This document shows positions 12,188 to 22,332 of a DNA stretch of 64,000 nucleotides, in pieces; position 1 is the stretch's first letter, and every line of letters begins with the position of its first letter. The notes below the pieces were generated by a model. It was given only the letters and a program-made list of their open reading frames with translations, was not told the DNA's origin and did no database searches. The stretch is taken from positions 10,254,599-10,318,598 of the forward strand of contig CM076669.1 in the NCBI GenBank assembly GCA_038496675.1, in the 5' to 3' direction. The position numbers and the translations under genes were made by a program. The stretch comes from Rachycentron canadum. Taxonomy: Eukaryota > Chordata > Actinopteri > Carangiformes > Rachycentridae.

Positions 12188-12207
12188 GCTTTGGTTTCTA
12201 GCTGTTG
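12188..12207 (-). promoter_or_regulatory. Candidate miR-9 target site with extended pairing
   Basis: The plus-strand complement reads CTTTGGTT (12189-12196) followed directly by TCTAGCTGT (12197-12205). These match miR-9-5p nucleotides 2-9 and 11-19, with only miRNA nucleotide 10 unpaired. The foxp2 mRNA would therefore pair with miR-9 over 17 of 18 positions from 2 to 19. miR-9 regulation of Foxp2 is reported in mouse and songbird (from memory of the literature). Confidence 0.6.
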
Positions 12208-12435
12208 CCTGTGACTGTTTGCAGGTAGACAAAGCTTTAGAACGAGGAGGTAAGGAGAACAGCAAGAAGAAAATTATGCAGAAATGCATTTGTTTTGTAA
12301 ATGGTGCTTTACACAAAGTATTATTTTTTCCCCAACTTAATTTCCAGTTTTTTTTCCTTTTAATCACAAACAGATAATAGACTGGAAGCCAACTTTTTTC
12401 TTTTTTTTTTTCTTTTTTTTTTGGACAGCTGCAAC

Positions 12436-12442
12436 AACAGTC
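12436..12442 (-). promoter_or_regulatory. Candidate miR-132/212 seed site
   Basis: The complement reads AACAGTC and the next base T also agrees with miR-132, so nucleotides 2-9 match. It lies about 680 nt after the stop codon. miR-132 is a reported regulator of mammalian Foxp2. A single 7-mer in a 3.6-kb UTR has roughly a one in five chance of being accidental. Confidence 0.4.
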
Positions 12443-13029
12443 TTGGCACCGCAGTTACTTCACTGGTGTAATTCAGGGAATGACATTTACAGTTGGTGGT
12501 GTCTAAAATCATATTTGGAAAATAATGATGGTTTAAAAAAAAAAAAAGCTGAAAATAATATACTGGTTTTTATAATAGTAGCAACATACAGGCAGTGACA
12601 CAAATTTCTGAGACTACTCCTGTGCAAATGATAACAGAGCAACAACTTGAATTGAACCAGCAATTGTTTCTAGACATTAACAACTACTGTGGGTTGGATT
12701 ATTCACAAACATAAAATGTCTTCCTTTTTGGCAGTATATGAGGCCGCTAGCTTTCAACGGAACATGATTTGCTCATTTGTTTCATGTTTTTTTCCCCATC
12801 CATGAGTCCATCATCCTTGTACTGTATGTGGCCACGCCATCTCTAATGAAATAGGTCTCGAAGAGTTTTTTTTTTAATCAGACATCTCATGCCTGTCATG
12901 TTTGGGGATCCCAAAGGGCTGCAACAAAGAGTTCCTTTGGACCGGTCTCCATCCGGATGCATGCTCAATAAATAGTCCCAGTGGTGAGAGAGACAAAGAG
13001 AGAGTCAGCTGTGGTTGCTTGGACTGTGG

Positions 13030-13036
13030 AGTGGTT
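13030..13036 (-). promoter_or_regulatory. Candidate miR-140-5p seed site
   Basis: The complement reads AGTGGTT, matching miR-140-5p nucleotides 2-8, about 80 nt after the foxp2 stop codon. miR-140-5p was reported with miR-9 as a regulator of songbird FoxP2. The evidence is the seed match only. Confidence 0.35.
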
Positions 13037-13115
13037 TCTAGTCTTGCAGGAGGTCTGTGTGAGAGAAACAGTGCGGCTGGGTGAGGGGATACGTCGACCA
13101 AAAACTGTATCCTAG

Positions 13116-13260
13116 TCACTCAAGGTCTTCTGATAAGTTCCCTTCCTCCAGCTCCCGGTCCTCCTCCAGCTCTGGACTGTGATTGGCTGTCGTCACAAGT
13201 GACATCGGACAGTCGTCATCATCCATGTTGAGTGGCTCCTCCTTCACGTGAACGGGTGGC
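13116..13260 (-). CDS. foxp2: foxp2 exon 17 (last coding exon, acidic C-terminus)
   Basis: 145 nt. The first base completes a Met codon split with exon 16; 47 codons and a TGA stop (13116-13118) follow. It encodes PPVHVKEEPLNMDDDDCP, then MSLVTTANHSPELEEDRELE and the end GNLSEDLE. HVKEEP, CPMSLVTTANHSPELE and SEDLE are diagnostic of FOXP2 rather than FOXP1 or FOXP4. The acidic tail is rich in Asp and Glu. VKEEP contains a sumoylation-like core, and FOXP2 sumoylation near the forkhead C-terminal side is known in mammals; which lysine is used here cannot be told from sequence. The acceptor is TTGTAG. Confidence 0.96.
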
Positions 13261-13839
13261 CTACAACACAATCACATTGGCAATAAATTTTAGGGTTTTA
13301 TACGTTTTATGATAAATTTCTGCAGCCAAAAGCACTTGTTTGATCAAAAACTCACCACTTAAGTTTTTCATGTGAAAAATTTAAAGTAACTGGAAAACAC
13401 CTAGAGTATAAAGACAAAAAGTGTAACATGTAGTAATGCAAATTATTGCAACTATCAAGTAATATATAAACAGGAAAACGGTTTCTGCTCATAAACTTCC
13501 TTTACTGCACATGGAATACACAATGCGGTGTTCAACTGCTAAATATTTTGTTGTATCAAAAAACAAGCATATAACAGCCATAACATGCATTATCCAGTGA
13601 ACATAACAACCATGTTGTTTGTGAGACGCTAATTTGACATGATGCCTCACGTCTACTGTAAGTAAGCGCATGAAAATTGCATGAAAAACATGGCCCCTGT
13701 AAGGCCGATAAGCTGTGATGTTCCAGACATGTTTGGCATTTAAAAGTTTACTGATGACACCAGGTTGAAATACATGAAAAAGGAAAAAGGGAAAAAAAAA
13801 CAGGCCACATGATAAATAATGGAGAATTTCTCATCCCTG

Positions 13840-14280
13840 AGCCCCCTGGAGCAAAGGCAGAGGAGAGGCTTTTTTATCTAGTTAATAGAAAGCGCAGCCA
13901 CTCGTTAATATGCAGGGGCTGTGCATGTCGCTCCTCAAGAGGAAAAACCGGCAGCTAGGTTCTGCCATTAATCAACTTCAGCCCCGGCAGTTCGCTCGGA
14001 CACCATGATACATGTTTTTAACTCTAAATGGATGAATATCTTTAGCCACTGTCAATATGCGCTGGGCAGGAAGCAGCGCTGTGAGCAGGACACCTCTCCC
14101 TTCAGAACAACAGAGGAGCCCAACAAAAAGTGTTGGGCGACTAACAAGAATAATAATGCTGTCACACACAAACAAGGCAGAACATGATCTGGGGCCTTGG
14201 TCGGGGAGAGGGTTTTGTGCCACGATGATAAATCTGACAAAACCTAATTATTCCTGACACATCGGATGCATCAGAAAATC
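13840..14280. promoter_or_regulatory. Candidate conserved non-coding element in intron 16
   Basis: Non-repetitive sequence with TTATCTAGTTAATAG, CTCGTTAATATGCAGGGGC and AAGAATAATAATGCTGTC. Overlapping short open frames on both strands are not gene-like. Regulatory potential is inferred from motif density. Confidence 0.25.
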
Positions 14281-15079
14281 CCCCTAGACTTTAAAGAGGC
14301 GGATGGGGGGGGGGACTTATCAAGTAGTAGTATGTTAGGACGCGTCTCATAGCCTCTCTCCTGGGCTGCCTTCATCAGTAGAAGGGGGGAGGGCGGGAGG
14401 CTTTGAATTTGAAAAGAATTATAAAAGGTACAGATGACTTTAATATTCAGAGCCAAATACTGTAAATTAATATTCTGATGTGGTGGGATAGAGAGAGCAG
14501 GCTGATCTTAGCAGGATGCAAGTGAAGCAATGAATATTTCTGTTTCTGCCTCTCAGATTTAAGGAGGCAGGAGGAAGCAAAAGAAAAACCACCTCACCCA
14601 GAGGTTAGAGACAGAAAAACACTAACTCTGCTCCTCTGACCTGGCAATGCTCAGTCTCCTGAACAAAAAGACTTATGTGAGTACATTAAACTCTGTTGTC
14701 ATTCTGTGAAATACAGTGAACTCAGGCCAAACTGACTTTGATTCCTTAATGTTAGTTTATGTTCCTTACAGATGCTGAGAGGTCTGAGACACACTCTTTA
14801 GGATAATCCAACTACAGAGAATCTAACTAGTGCTCAAACGGTTGATAAACTGATTGGCTGAAAGTGATTTTAATGAAGCGAAAAATGCCAAATTGGCTGT
14901 TTCCAGGATATTATCACTGCAATTTTTAATATTTGAGTTTTAGATTTTGGATAAAATCAAAACCTCACTATGGGGTCATATTTTTTTTTCTTTACATTTT
15001 ATTGCCCCAAAAAGAAAACAATTAAACCATAATAAAAATAAAATTAAGTATAATTTATGTTGATATATTTGTTACTTCT

Positions 15080-15345
15080 AAATACATACAAATATGGTTT
15101 ATAACAAGCTATAATGTAGTTAAGTGATTATTATTATTTTCCAACAATTACAATTACTCCTATAACAATATTTTTGATGATTAAACTTTATAGGGTGTGT
15201 ATGGTTGATGACAACTGTATTAATAAAAACTAACCTCTTAACTACCATATTATAGTGTGTTGTAAACCCTATCTGAATGTTTATATACAGCTGATAAATG
15301 CTATAAACTGATATAAACTGATATAAACTGTTACCATGTTTTAGT
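15080..15345. repeat. Probable diverged teleost interspersed repeat
   Basis: CAATTACTCCTATAACAATA, TGGTTGATGACAACTGTA and ATTATAGTGTGTTGTAAACC occur in the same order as in a common fish repeat that I recall but cannot name. At its end is a short tandem of the 10-mer ATAAACTGAT (about 15303-15330, three units). Confidence 0.4.
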
Positions 15346-15876
15346 GGCTCTCATGCATATTTTCTACTAGAGCGGATACATTATCATTAAATTTTAGGAC
15401 CTTTCAAAAATGAATAAATAAAACCAAGCAAACAAAACACAAAACCATATCCTCGCTTTGTCTCTATGAAAAACAGATTACACAACACCAATGCCTGCCT
15501 CATTTGGGGAGATATAACTGAAACTTATTGGACAATGTTGTCACATGTGGGTTTTCCATAAAAACACTGATTGTCTTTTTTCACCATGACTCAAAAATTA
15601 TAATCGGTGAGCATCACATCAATCTACTGACAGAAGTGAATGTGAGCTGTATCACAAACCAAAGGTCTCCTGTGTTCTCATGTGTTTTTAATATGCAGCT
15701 CATTAGGTGTTTGTGTGGCTTTGAAGAAAAATATGCAGGGCCATATTCACAGGCCTGAGCTTTCTGACACTTTATTAAAATATGTGGATGAGCCATTTAG
15801 TGCTTAATGGCTAGCTGCCATTACTGAGTCACTCAGGAGTAAATGCTGGACTTTGTGGTGTAATAAATATATGATG

Positions 15877-15879
<3 letters not shown>

Positions 15880-15923
<44 letters not shown>

Positions 15924-15924
15924 C
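15880..15924. repeat. (TG)n/(CG)n microsatellite
   Basis: About 30 bases of GT followed by GCGCGCGCGTGTGTG. It is alternating purine-pyrimidine and so potentially Z-DNA forming. Confidence 0.85.
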
Positions 15925-16379
15925 TCTCAAGACGCCTACTCTCACATCAATTGGAGATTAGCACCAGCAATCATCCAGAGGTATGTCAGGGATGCAAATA
16001 AGGTCATTAGTCCAAAGGTCTAATGGTAGGTTGGGGTAGGGGGGCAGGAGAGGTGGTGTGGTGAGGGAGGGAGAGGGGTCGGAGCAGGGGAGATGCAAAG
16101 GCAAGGGTGAGGACTGGGGGGAGGGGGAAATCAAAGACGCTATGATTCATTAACTACTACCAAAGAGGGGTGGTCACCAAACAATTAGATGTGACAGCGC
16201 AAGACACTGTAGATAAAATAGTGACATTAAAAAGATTGTGTTTGCTTTTATGATGAAGTTGGTCACTAGGATAAATATTCTGAGGTAAAGTTGGAAACCC
16301 TAATTCTACAGATGTATCTGGTATACTGTACTACTTCCTTTAAGCACCCCCCTTAGGGTATACATGAGTGTATTGCACA

Positions 16380-16432
16380 TGCACACACACATACGCACGC
16401 ACTTGCGCGCGCGCACACACACACACACACAC
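16380..16432. repeat. (CA)n/(CG)n compound microsatellite
   Basis: CACACACATACGCACGCAC followed by GCGCGCGC and a CA run. It accounts for the apparent cysteine-valine-arginine open frame on the minus strand. Confidence 0.8.
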
Positions 16433-18228
16433 TCAGCATGGCCCCGGGCAATGTGGTTTGCGGTTAAGCAGATAGCATTAACCTTTAGACTTTGAGGGGA
16501 AAGAGAGGTTTGTCTAATTGTTGGGCTGACTTGGTTGTGCTGAGGAGTTCCTCTCCTGAGAAAGGCCTTCAAGGTGATGTACACTTTAGTTTAGTGCTAC
16601 AAGCCACTCCATTATTTAAACACATCCTGGAAAAGCCAGTCATGAAAAACACATTTCTTCCATTTTGAGGTTGTCATGGCTGTGTAAAGGCAGTTGCGGA
16701 TGGGAGGAGGGAGGGAAGGAGGAATGGATGGATGCATCTCATCCTCTGTAGTCACTCATGTCAGTGTCAAGGCAGTATGGCCAGAGAGAAGAGAAAGCAA
16801 GCAAGAAAGAGAAACTCAATGCTGTCCAGAAACTAAAAGTTAAATGACCTGAGGGAGTGGTAATACTGGGATTCTGCCTGGAGCAGGGCAGATTTGCCCC
16901 ACTTAACACATTTCAAAGAGAGGTAAACACGTCCAAATAGATTAACATATAGACATCTGCTGGGGCAAACTGAACACTCCTGTTCTCTCAGACACACTCA
17001 GAGAGGCGCATGGAGCTGGAGTGCATCCTTTATCCATTACAGGAGCGCTTAGCTAATGTCGGCTGACTTTGCAACATGAGCTTTGATGGACAGTGGGTAA
17101 GTACCATTAAAGTGTAATGTCGGTGTGTTTGTCTCAGAATGTGTTGCGTGTGTGTGTGTTTCACTGTGTGTGGTCTTCACCAGAGTGGGGGCTCACACAC
17201 AACCTGTGTGACATCACTGGCTCAGGTTGTATCAGACATTCCTGAAACTCACATGAGATCAATTTTTAAAAACTCTCACTTTCTCTCTCAGCTCCATTAA
17301 AACAGAGATGGGGAAGGGAGAGATTTTTAAAGTAATTAATGCTACACTTGCTAAATATTAATGGGAACAGTCTTGCATAAAATATAGCAGCTAAACCCCT
17401 ATAATGCAGACACTGGTGTAATTAAAGACGAATGTGTAATAGAGCCTATTTATAGAACTAGAATTAACTGTTATCCAAAATGTCAGGTATAAGCACAGTG
17501 CCAATGAAATTACCACAGAAGAGCCAGGAAAAGAAAAGTCTGCTTATGATACAATACATGCTGGAAATTGAACCTTGCTCCCAGGTCATGGTAAAGTGAA
17601 GAAAATACTGGTACTGTGGGTTAAATATCAGGCAATTAAACTAACAAAGGGCATAAGGACAGTGAGTGAATTCAGTGTAGGAGTAGAGATGGGGAGGGGG
17701 CTGGGGGGTTGTCAGATAAGTACTCATCACACATAAAAATGCGTGATATGTGAGTCAGTGTATGCCCATTGCATTTAACCTTTCTAGGCTTTAAAGAGAC
17801 ATGTTTCATATACTGAGCGAGCAGAACCATTCAGGTGTATGTAATTAAGGCAGTGTTTTTGTATTTCAACCAGATTTTCTATAAGCCTGCATCCAGAAGT
17901 TGTGTCTTACAGAAAGAAGACACTACATTTTACAAGACAGACAGCTCAGAAAATGGTGAGAAAATATTTTCTTCAACGAAGTAATACAAAATCAAGAGTA
18001 ATAAATTCTAAAATCTGATCTTCAATTAATTTTTCAAATAACTAATAATTATAACAATTAATAAATAAACAAATGGCAATAATTAATTTTTTAAAATAAC
18101 CACTGCCCTAATTATCATGTATTTATGATATACATGCATGCTTGTGTGTAGCTGTGATGTATGCAGTACACACACGTGCATGCAGTATGATAAGCTGTGG
18201 GGTACTCTGTCTGCCTACAGGAACTTAC

Positions 18229-18536
18229 ATGTGTACTGGTGGGGAGTATCCGGGGCTGCTGTGTCCATTGGTGTCCAGGTGGTCGAGTGAGCCGTTGAGC
18301 TCCTCATGGGCAGACTGCAACAGAGTGGGGGGGCTGCCGCTCAGTGTACCTGGGGGGCTGCCACCCAGCAGTCCTGGTGGGCTCCCACCCAAAAGTCCAG
18401 GTGGACTACCGCCTGTCAGTCCGGATGGGTCTCCACCCAGGAGGCCATGGCAGCTGCCTCCCATTGGGCCTGTGGAGCTGCTGTTCATGAGGCCGGGGGT
18501 CCCCAGTAAAGGGAGGGAGGTCTCTGCCAGGGCAGC
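18229..18536 (-). CDS. foxp2: foxp2 exon 16 (linker after forkhead, expanded octapeptide repeat)
   Basis: 308 nt, 102 codons plus two bases, joined to exon 17. It starts AALAETSLPLLGTPGLMN and ends with HEELNGSLDHLDTNGHSSPG, as in human FOXP2 (AALAESSLPLL..., HEDLNGSLDHIDSNG). Human has only a few residues between these blocks. Here residues 31-70 of the exon are five octapeptide units, consensus GLLGGSPP: GLLGGDPS, GLTGGSPP, GLLGGSPP, GLLGGSPP, GTLSGSPP. The exon is therefore nearly twice the human length. Splice sites: acceptor CCTGCAG, donor AT|GTAAGT. The insertion is flexible and Gly/Pro/Ser-rich, so an effect on DNA binding is not expected; spacing to the acidic tail changes. Confidence 0.95.
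18327..18446 (-). repeat. foxp2: Coding minisatellite, five 24-bp units (GLLGGSPP)
   Basis: Five adjacent 24-nt units in frame inside exon 16, with the middle units closest to each other, as expected of replication slippage or unequal exchange. Translation stays open throughout. Confidence 0.85.
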
Positions 18537-19424
18537 CTGCAGGAGAGACAGGGAGACACAGGGAGTTAGAGATTGAAGAGGATGGTCTGACGTTACAAGG
18601 AGAAATAAGAGAGCATGCCTGCATTAAAAGGGACAAAAAGGTTTGTGTAAAGGGTTGGAATCCGGTGAGGTGCATGCAGGGAGGAGGACTGGAAAAAAGA
18701 GGCAGGTGAAAGAATGAAATTCAAAATTTTAGTAATTACTAAAACACACTCTCTCAGTCCCAAGTTTTCTGTTCTCTTTCAGGTAATTTTTCCCCCAGTA
18801 ACATCGTGCTGACAACTACCTCCCCCCAGCTGCCATTCATATGCCCTTGTGTTGAGTGGCTATTAAAAAAAGTCCCCCAAAAACTTTACCTCAAAATAAT
18901 AAAAACTCCTGACACTTTCGCCTGCTGCGCATTAAAGTTATATACAGTGATTAAATTTTTAAAGTTTTTGCCATGAGCACCTCGCCGGCGTACACTATGA
19001 AGCCAAATCATTTATGACAGCTTAGATAAATATTAATGCACATGCCCTTGCATTTGCACATGCCGCTATCAATCTAGGGTGGCTGCCACAGCTGAAAGAA
19101 AAGAAGAAGAACAGAAAGAAAGAGAAAGAGTTGCTTCCTGAATCGACCACAGGGTGGCCTTCTGAGTCTGATGGTGCACAGGAAGGAGGGAAAGAAGGTG
19201 AGAGAGGAGAGTTAGAGAAACACTCCAGTAGAGAAAGAGGCAAAAACCTGAGTTAGAAACAAAAAAACTTGCTCGTTCTTACGAGTATGAGGACTAATGT
19301 GCAGTCCTATTGTGCACAGAAATCAAACTCATTGCACCACTCAACTGTTCAATCAGTCAGGCAGCCGCCCTGTAAATAAACAGGCAGCTGATGAGTCAGA
19401 GGTTTTAAAGCATTTAGTTCATAC
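18537..19424 (-). other. foxp2: foxp2 intron 15
   Basis: 888 bp, non-coding. Positions 18890-19060 look like conserved non-coding DNA: GCGCATTAAAGTTATATACAG, then CAGTGATTAAATTTTTAAAG, AATCATTTATGACAGC and GATAAATATTAATGCAC. The rest is purine-rich. Confidence 0.85.
18890..19065. promoter_or_regulatory. Candidate conserved non-coding element in intron 15
   Basis: A dense run of AT-rich motifs mixed with CTCGCCGGCGTACACTATG, lying between two forkhead-proximal exons. No repeat character. Position and texture suggest an enhancer or splicing element; inference only. Confidence 0.3.
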
Positions 19425-19494
19425 CTGTAAGCTTGCGTTTAGTGCAGTTCCATAACCAAGGCTGGAGGGCAAGTTCTTGACAAGCGATGGGCTT
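19425..19494 (-). CDS. foxp2: foxp2 exon 15 (post-forkhead)
   Basis: 70 nt. The first base completes a Gly codon with exon 14, and the exon encodes SPSLVKNLPSSLGYGTALN, then ASLQ. Human has [23 protein letters not shown], so this block is strongly conserved. Acceptor ATTCAG, donor CAG|GTATG. It joins exon 16 in phase 0. Confidence 0.95.
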
Positions 19495-19737
19495 CTGAAT
19501 TGATAGTAAAGACAAAAACAAACAAAAAAAAGGACATGAATTCATAATTACTTGCTGTGGCCAGAACATTGATCAAATATGAGTAAAGTGTATTTCAAGG
19601 AGAATTTGATGTCTGTATAGACAAAGAGACATGGACAGAGAAAGAGACAGGAAGGGATGTTTCAGAGAAGACAGGGGCTCTTGTAGGTGTCATTGGCCTT
19701 CAGCTCTAGATCTAAGTAGAGGTGACAGAGCTCGTAC
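19495..19737 (-). other. foxp2: foxp2 intron 14
   Basis: A short intron of 243 bp. Nothing notable beyond an A-rich stretch near 19510-19530 and purine-rich sequence near 19620-19660. Confidence 0.9.
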
Positions 19738-19859
19738 CCTGTGATCTTCTGTGACCTGCGTTTCTGGTACTCCACCTCATCTACCGTCCACACCGCCCCC
19801 TTCACGTTCTCCACACGCACAAAGCACTTGTGCAGACTGAGGTTGTGACGAACAGCGTT
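19738..19859 (-). CDS. foxp2: foxp2 exon 14 (forkhead recognition helix and wings)
   Basis: 122 nt encoding NAVRHNLSLHKCFVRVENVK, then GAVWTVDEVEYQKRRSQKIT and two bases of Gly. NAVRHNLSLHK is helix 3, which enters the DNA major groove. The arginine in VRHNLS is the residue altered in human R553H speech disorder, and it is intact. KRRSQK is the C-terminal nuclear localisation signal. The encoded sequence is identical to human over this exon as far as I can recall. Acceptor CTGCAG, donor GG|GTACGA. Confidence 0.97.
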
Positions 19860-22332
19860 CTGCAGAGAGACGTGACACACAGGTCAGAGGGACGAGGTAA
19901 AACGATTCATATTCATTCATTATCCATCAAGAAAAAAAGAAGGCTAGAAAATTGATTTTTTTCTTGCATTTTGAAGAAATTCTTAACATTCACACACCAT
20001 TGATTTAATTAGTAAAAATTGAGTGAGAGCGAATGCTCTTAGAAGTCCTGCACACAGTACATATCAATCAGAGTAAGTAGGCTAAAAGGAGGTAATCAGC
20101 ATAGCGAATGGCTTATGGTGGTGACAGAAGTGGTAATGCCGGCCTTGATAATGGCGATGTCTGTAACCCTTTCTGCTCCAGAAAAGCATTGCTCTTAATG
20201 GACACATCGCTTTAAAGATGACAGTATTGCAAGAAAAAAGACAGTCATCAGGAGGCCCTTGTGTCAGTGTGAGTGTGTTGAAGAGAGAGTGTGTGCATGC
20301 ATGAGTAAGGAGGATTATGCTGAACTGTATCTGACATCTATATGTCCAAATATTCGGTATAGTGTTGAATACACGCTCACATGACACATTATCATTTAAA
20401 TTTATTATCAATGTTGCTTTTCAACGAAACCAGGAGATATCTTCCACACAATAAACCAGTAAGGTCTTCATTAAAGACAAAATAAGGAAAACCTAAGGAA
20501 AAAAAAACCTTATATTATTATGACCATAATTAAAACATGCATCAGACTCCACAAATAATAACCTTGGCTTTAATATCCCTGTCTCTCATATTTATCATAT
20601 CCCTTTGCTTGGTGTGTACTGCTCTTTCTTCAAGAAAAAGGGATTCAGAAAAAAAGAAAAAAACTCATAAGCAGATCTTGCATCTGACCTGAAAATCCCA
20701 GGATTTGATTGATCTTAATGCCCATGGCTCTGAATATGATAATTTTAATATTAATGAGCAAATGAGCAGTTTTATTATGCATGCTATATAGTTAGAACTA
20801 ATAAGCTTCTGGGTGAGAGAAAAAGAGAGAGAGGAAAATGGGGTGGGGTGGGGGGTAGATCCCTCTGTGGAGCTGATGAGACCAAGCTGAGATATTAAAC
20901 TACCTTTCATTTATTTCTTTCTTCTTTTTTTCAAAAAACAAATTCTCTGCGTTAATCAAATGACAAGCCCATCGCTGATCATCCCACTAATGCTAACAAA
21001 GGGGATTGTGGAGCTATAGATGTAAATAGATCACCTTGGTTTTTATGTGGGCTGGGAGACACTGAGACAAGATATTTCTAATGTCATTGTGATAACATTG
21101 CTATTGTATGGAAGAGAGGAACTTTTCTCAGGAAACCAAGACAGGAAAAAGATCATAAAAAAGGTACATATCCATGTGGTTGTGTAGTTTTTGTGAGCAA
21201 ATGTAACAACTCCTACAAAACCTTTGAGAACATATCATGTCATAACATTATTACACAGCAAAACATGGTACGTACTGTACCTAACAAACTGGAAAAGGGC
21301 ACCGGTCTTTCGCATGCCCTCCTGAATTGGTGATCACACGCCCATGTGCTCATTTGCATCCCAAATCCAAATTAATTCACTTTGCTAAATCTAGTGCTGC
21401 GCCATGTCTTGCATGTTGATGAGCGGCTGCTTGAGTTTTCCCTCCAGTCCTCTGCACAGCCACAAAGGCTAAAGGCGGCTAACGAATAGTGAACAGGGGC
21501 CACGGGATAAAACACCGAAGACACTGACGCTCGGTGAGGCTTTCTTTATCAGTAGGCAGACACACTTCTGGTTAAAACATGTGCTGCGGGAGAGACATTT
21601 TTTACCATCTTTGTGGAGGCCGACAGGACAATAAAGTTGTAGGGACAGATATACAAATGGGGCCTTTTGTGTGGGTAAATAAAGAGTGCTCCCTCCATGA
21701 CAGGCCAATTCTCGCTTTCCTGCCTGCTTTAGTTCCACATGAACACACCCTTAACCTCTCTCTTAGACACAGCTCATGTATTTGTGTGTGTGTGTGTGTA
21801 CATGTGAGTGCCAGTGTGCATGCATCTTTGGCCTACCCCGTTCACATGGCTGAGAGCTGGTTAACAGGCACACAGCCATCTTTTTTCCTAATTAACCAAT
21901 GATATGCGAGAGAGAGGTGGTTTTGGGAGTAGGAGGAGGAGTGTCTCTCTTAACAAAAGGTGCTGATGATGGAGTGGCTACTGTATAATTAGTGCGTCAG
22001 AGCCCTCTCCTCTCCACGCCAAGCCTCCACTATTAATTGCACCAAATTAGAAAACGATATCTGAGGCAGAATAATTCTTTCAGCTGTCATTTCCAAACAG
22101 AAAAGGCAGAATGGCGGAAAAAATAAATAAGCGACAGAATGGGCTCTATTCAAGAGAGAGGTTAGAAAGAATGGAAGAGGAGCACTACACGCTCGTTGCC
22201 GAGTAAATATGTGCTTTCTTCAGGTTTTATTTTCGACTTCAGTGAGTGGAAGGAGTAATCTTTACTGTAAGAGGAGAGGAAGGGCGTAGCAGGTGGAGGT
22301 TGCGTAAGGAGATGAGGGTTCATCAAAGTTAC
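19860..22332 (-). other. foxp2: foxp2 intron 13
   Basis: About 2.5 kb, splitting the forkhead domain between helix 2 and helix 3. It holds an AT-rich block at 20690-20790 (ATGATAATTTTAATATTAAT, ATTATGCATGC), unique sequence at 20940-21140, a perfect octamer ATTTGCAT at 21352-21359 next to AAATTAATTCAC, and unique-looking sequence at 21570-21740 and 21960-22140. No exon. Confidence 0.85.
21300..21480. promoter_or_regulatory. Candidate POU/homeodomain element in intron 13
   Basis: ATTTGCAT at 21352-21359 is a perfect octamer, followed 10 bases later by AAATTAATTCAC. The surrounding sequence is unique and not repeat-like. POU-family regulation of FOXP2 is reported for human intron 8, so the type of factor is plausible. 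The call is inferred from motifs. Confidence 0.3.

Larger units (their letters stand above)
9485..13115 (-). other. foxp2: foxp2 3' untranslated region
   Basis: Sequence directly downstream of the stop codon, without coding potential, extends about 3.6 kb to a pair of overlapping AATAAA signals. This resembles the multi-kilobase 3' UTR of mammalian FOXP2. Earlier AATAAA hexamers on the minus strand (near 12003, 10669, 10312 and 10289) could give shorter forms. The UTR contains seed matches for miR-9 (12189-12195, 11186-11192), miR-132/212 (12436-12442), miR-140-5p (13030-13036) and miR-19 (12622-12628), and a CA repeat in the mRNA sense at 10788-10832. The exact 3' end is inferred. Confidence 0.6.
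13261..18228 (-). other. foxp2: foxp2 intron 16
   Basis: Non-coding, about 5.0 kb. It contains POU octamers at 13436-13443 and 15992-15999, a unique-looking block at 13840-14280, a diverged fish repeat at 15080-15345, TG/CG and CA/CG microsatellites at 15880-15924 and 16380-16432, G-rich sequence at 16030-16130, and an AT-rich block with ATTAAT/TAATTA cores at 17320-17480. No supported exon. Confidence 0.85.
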
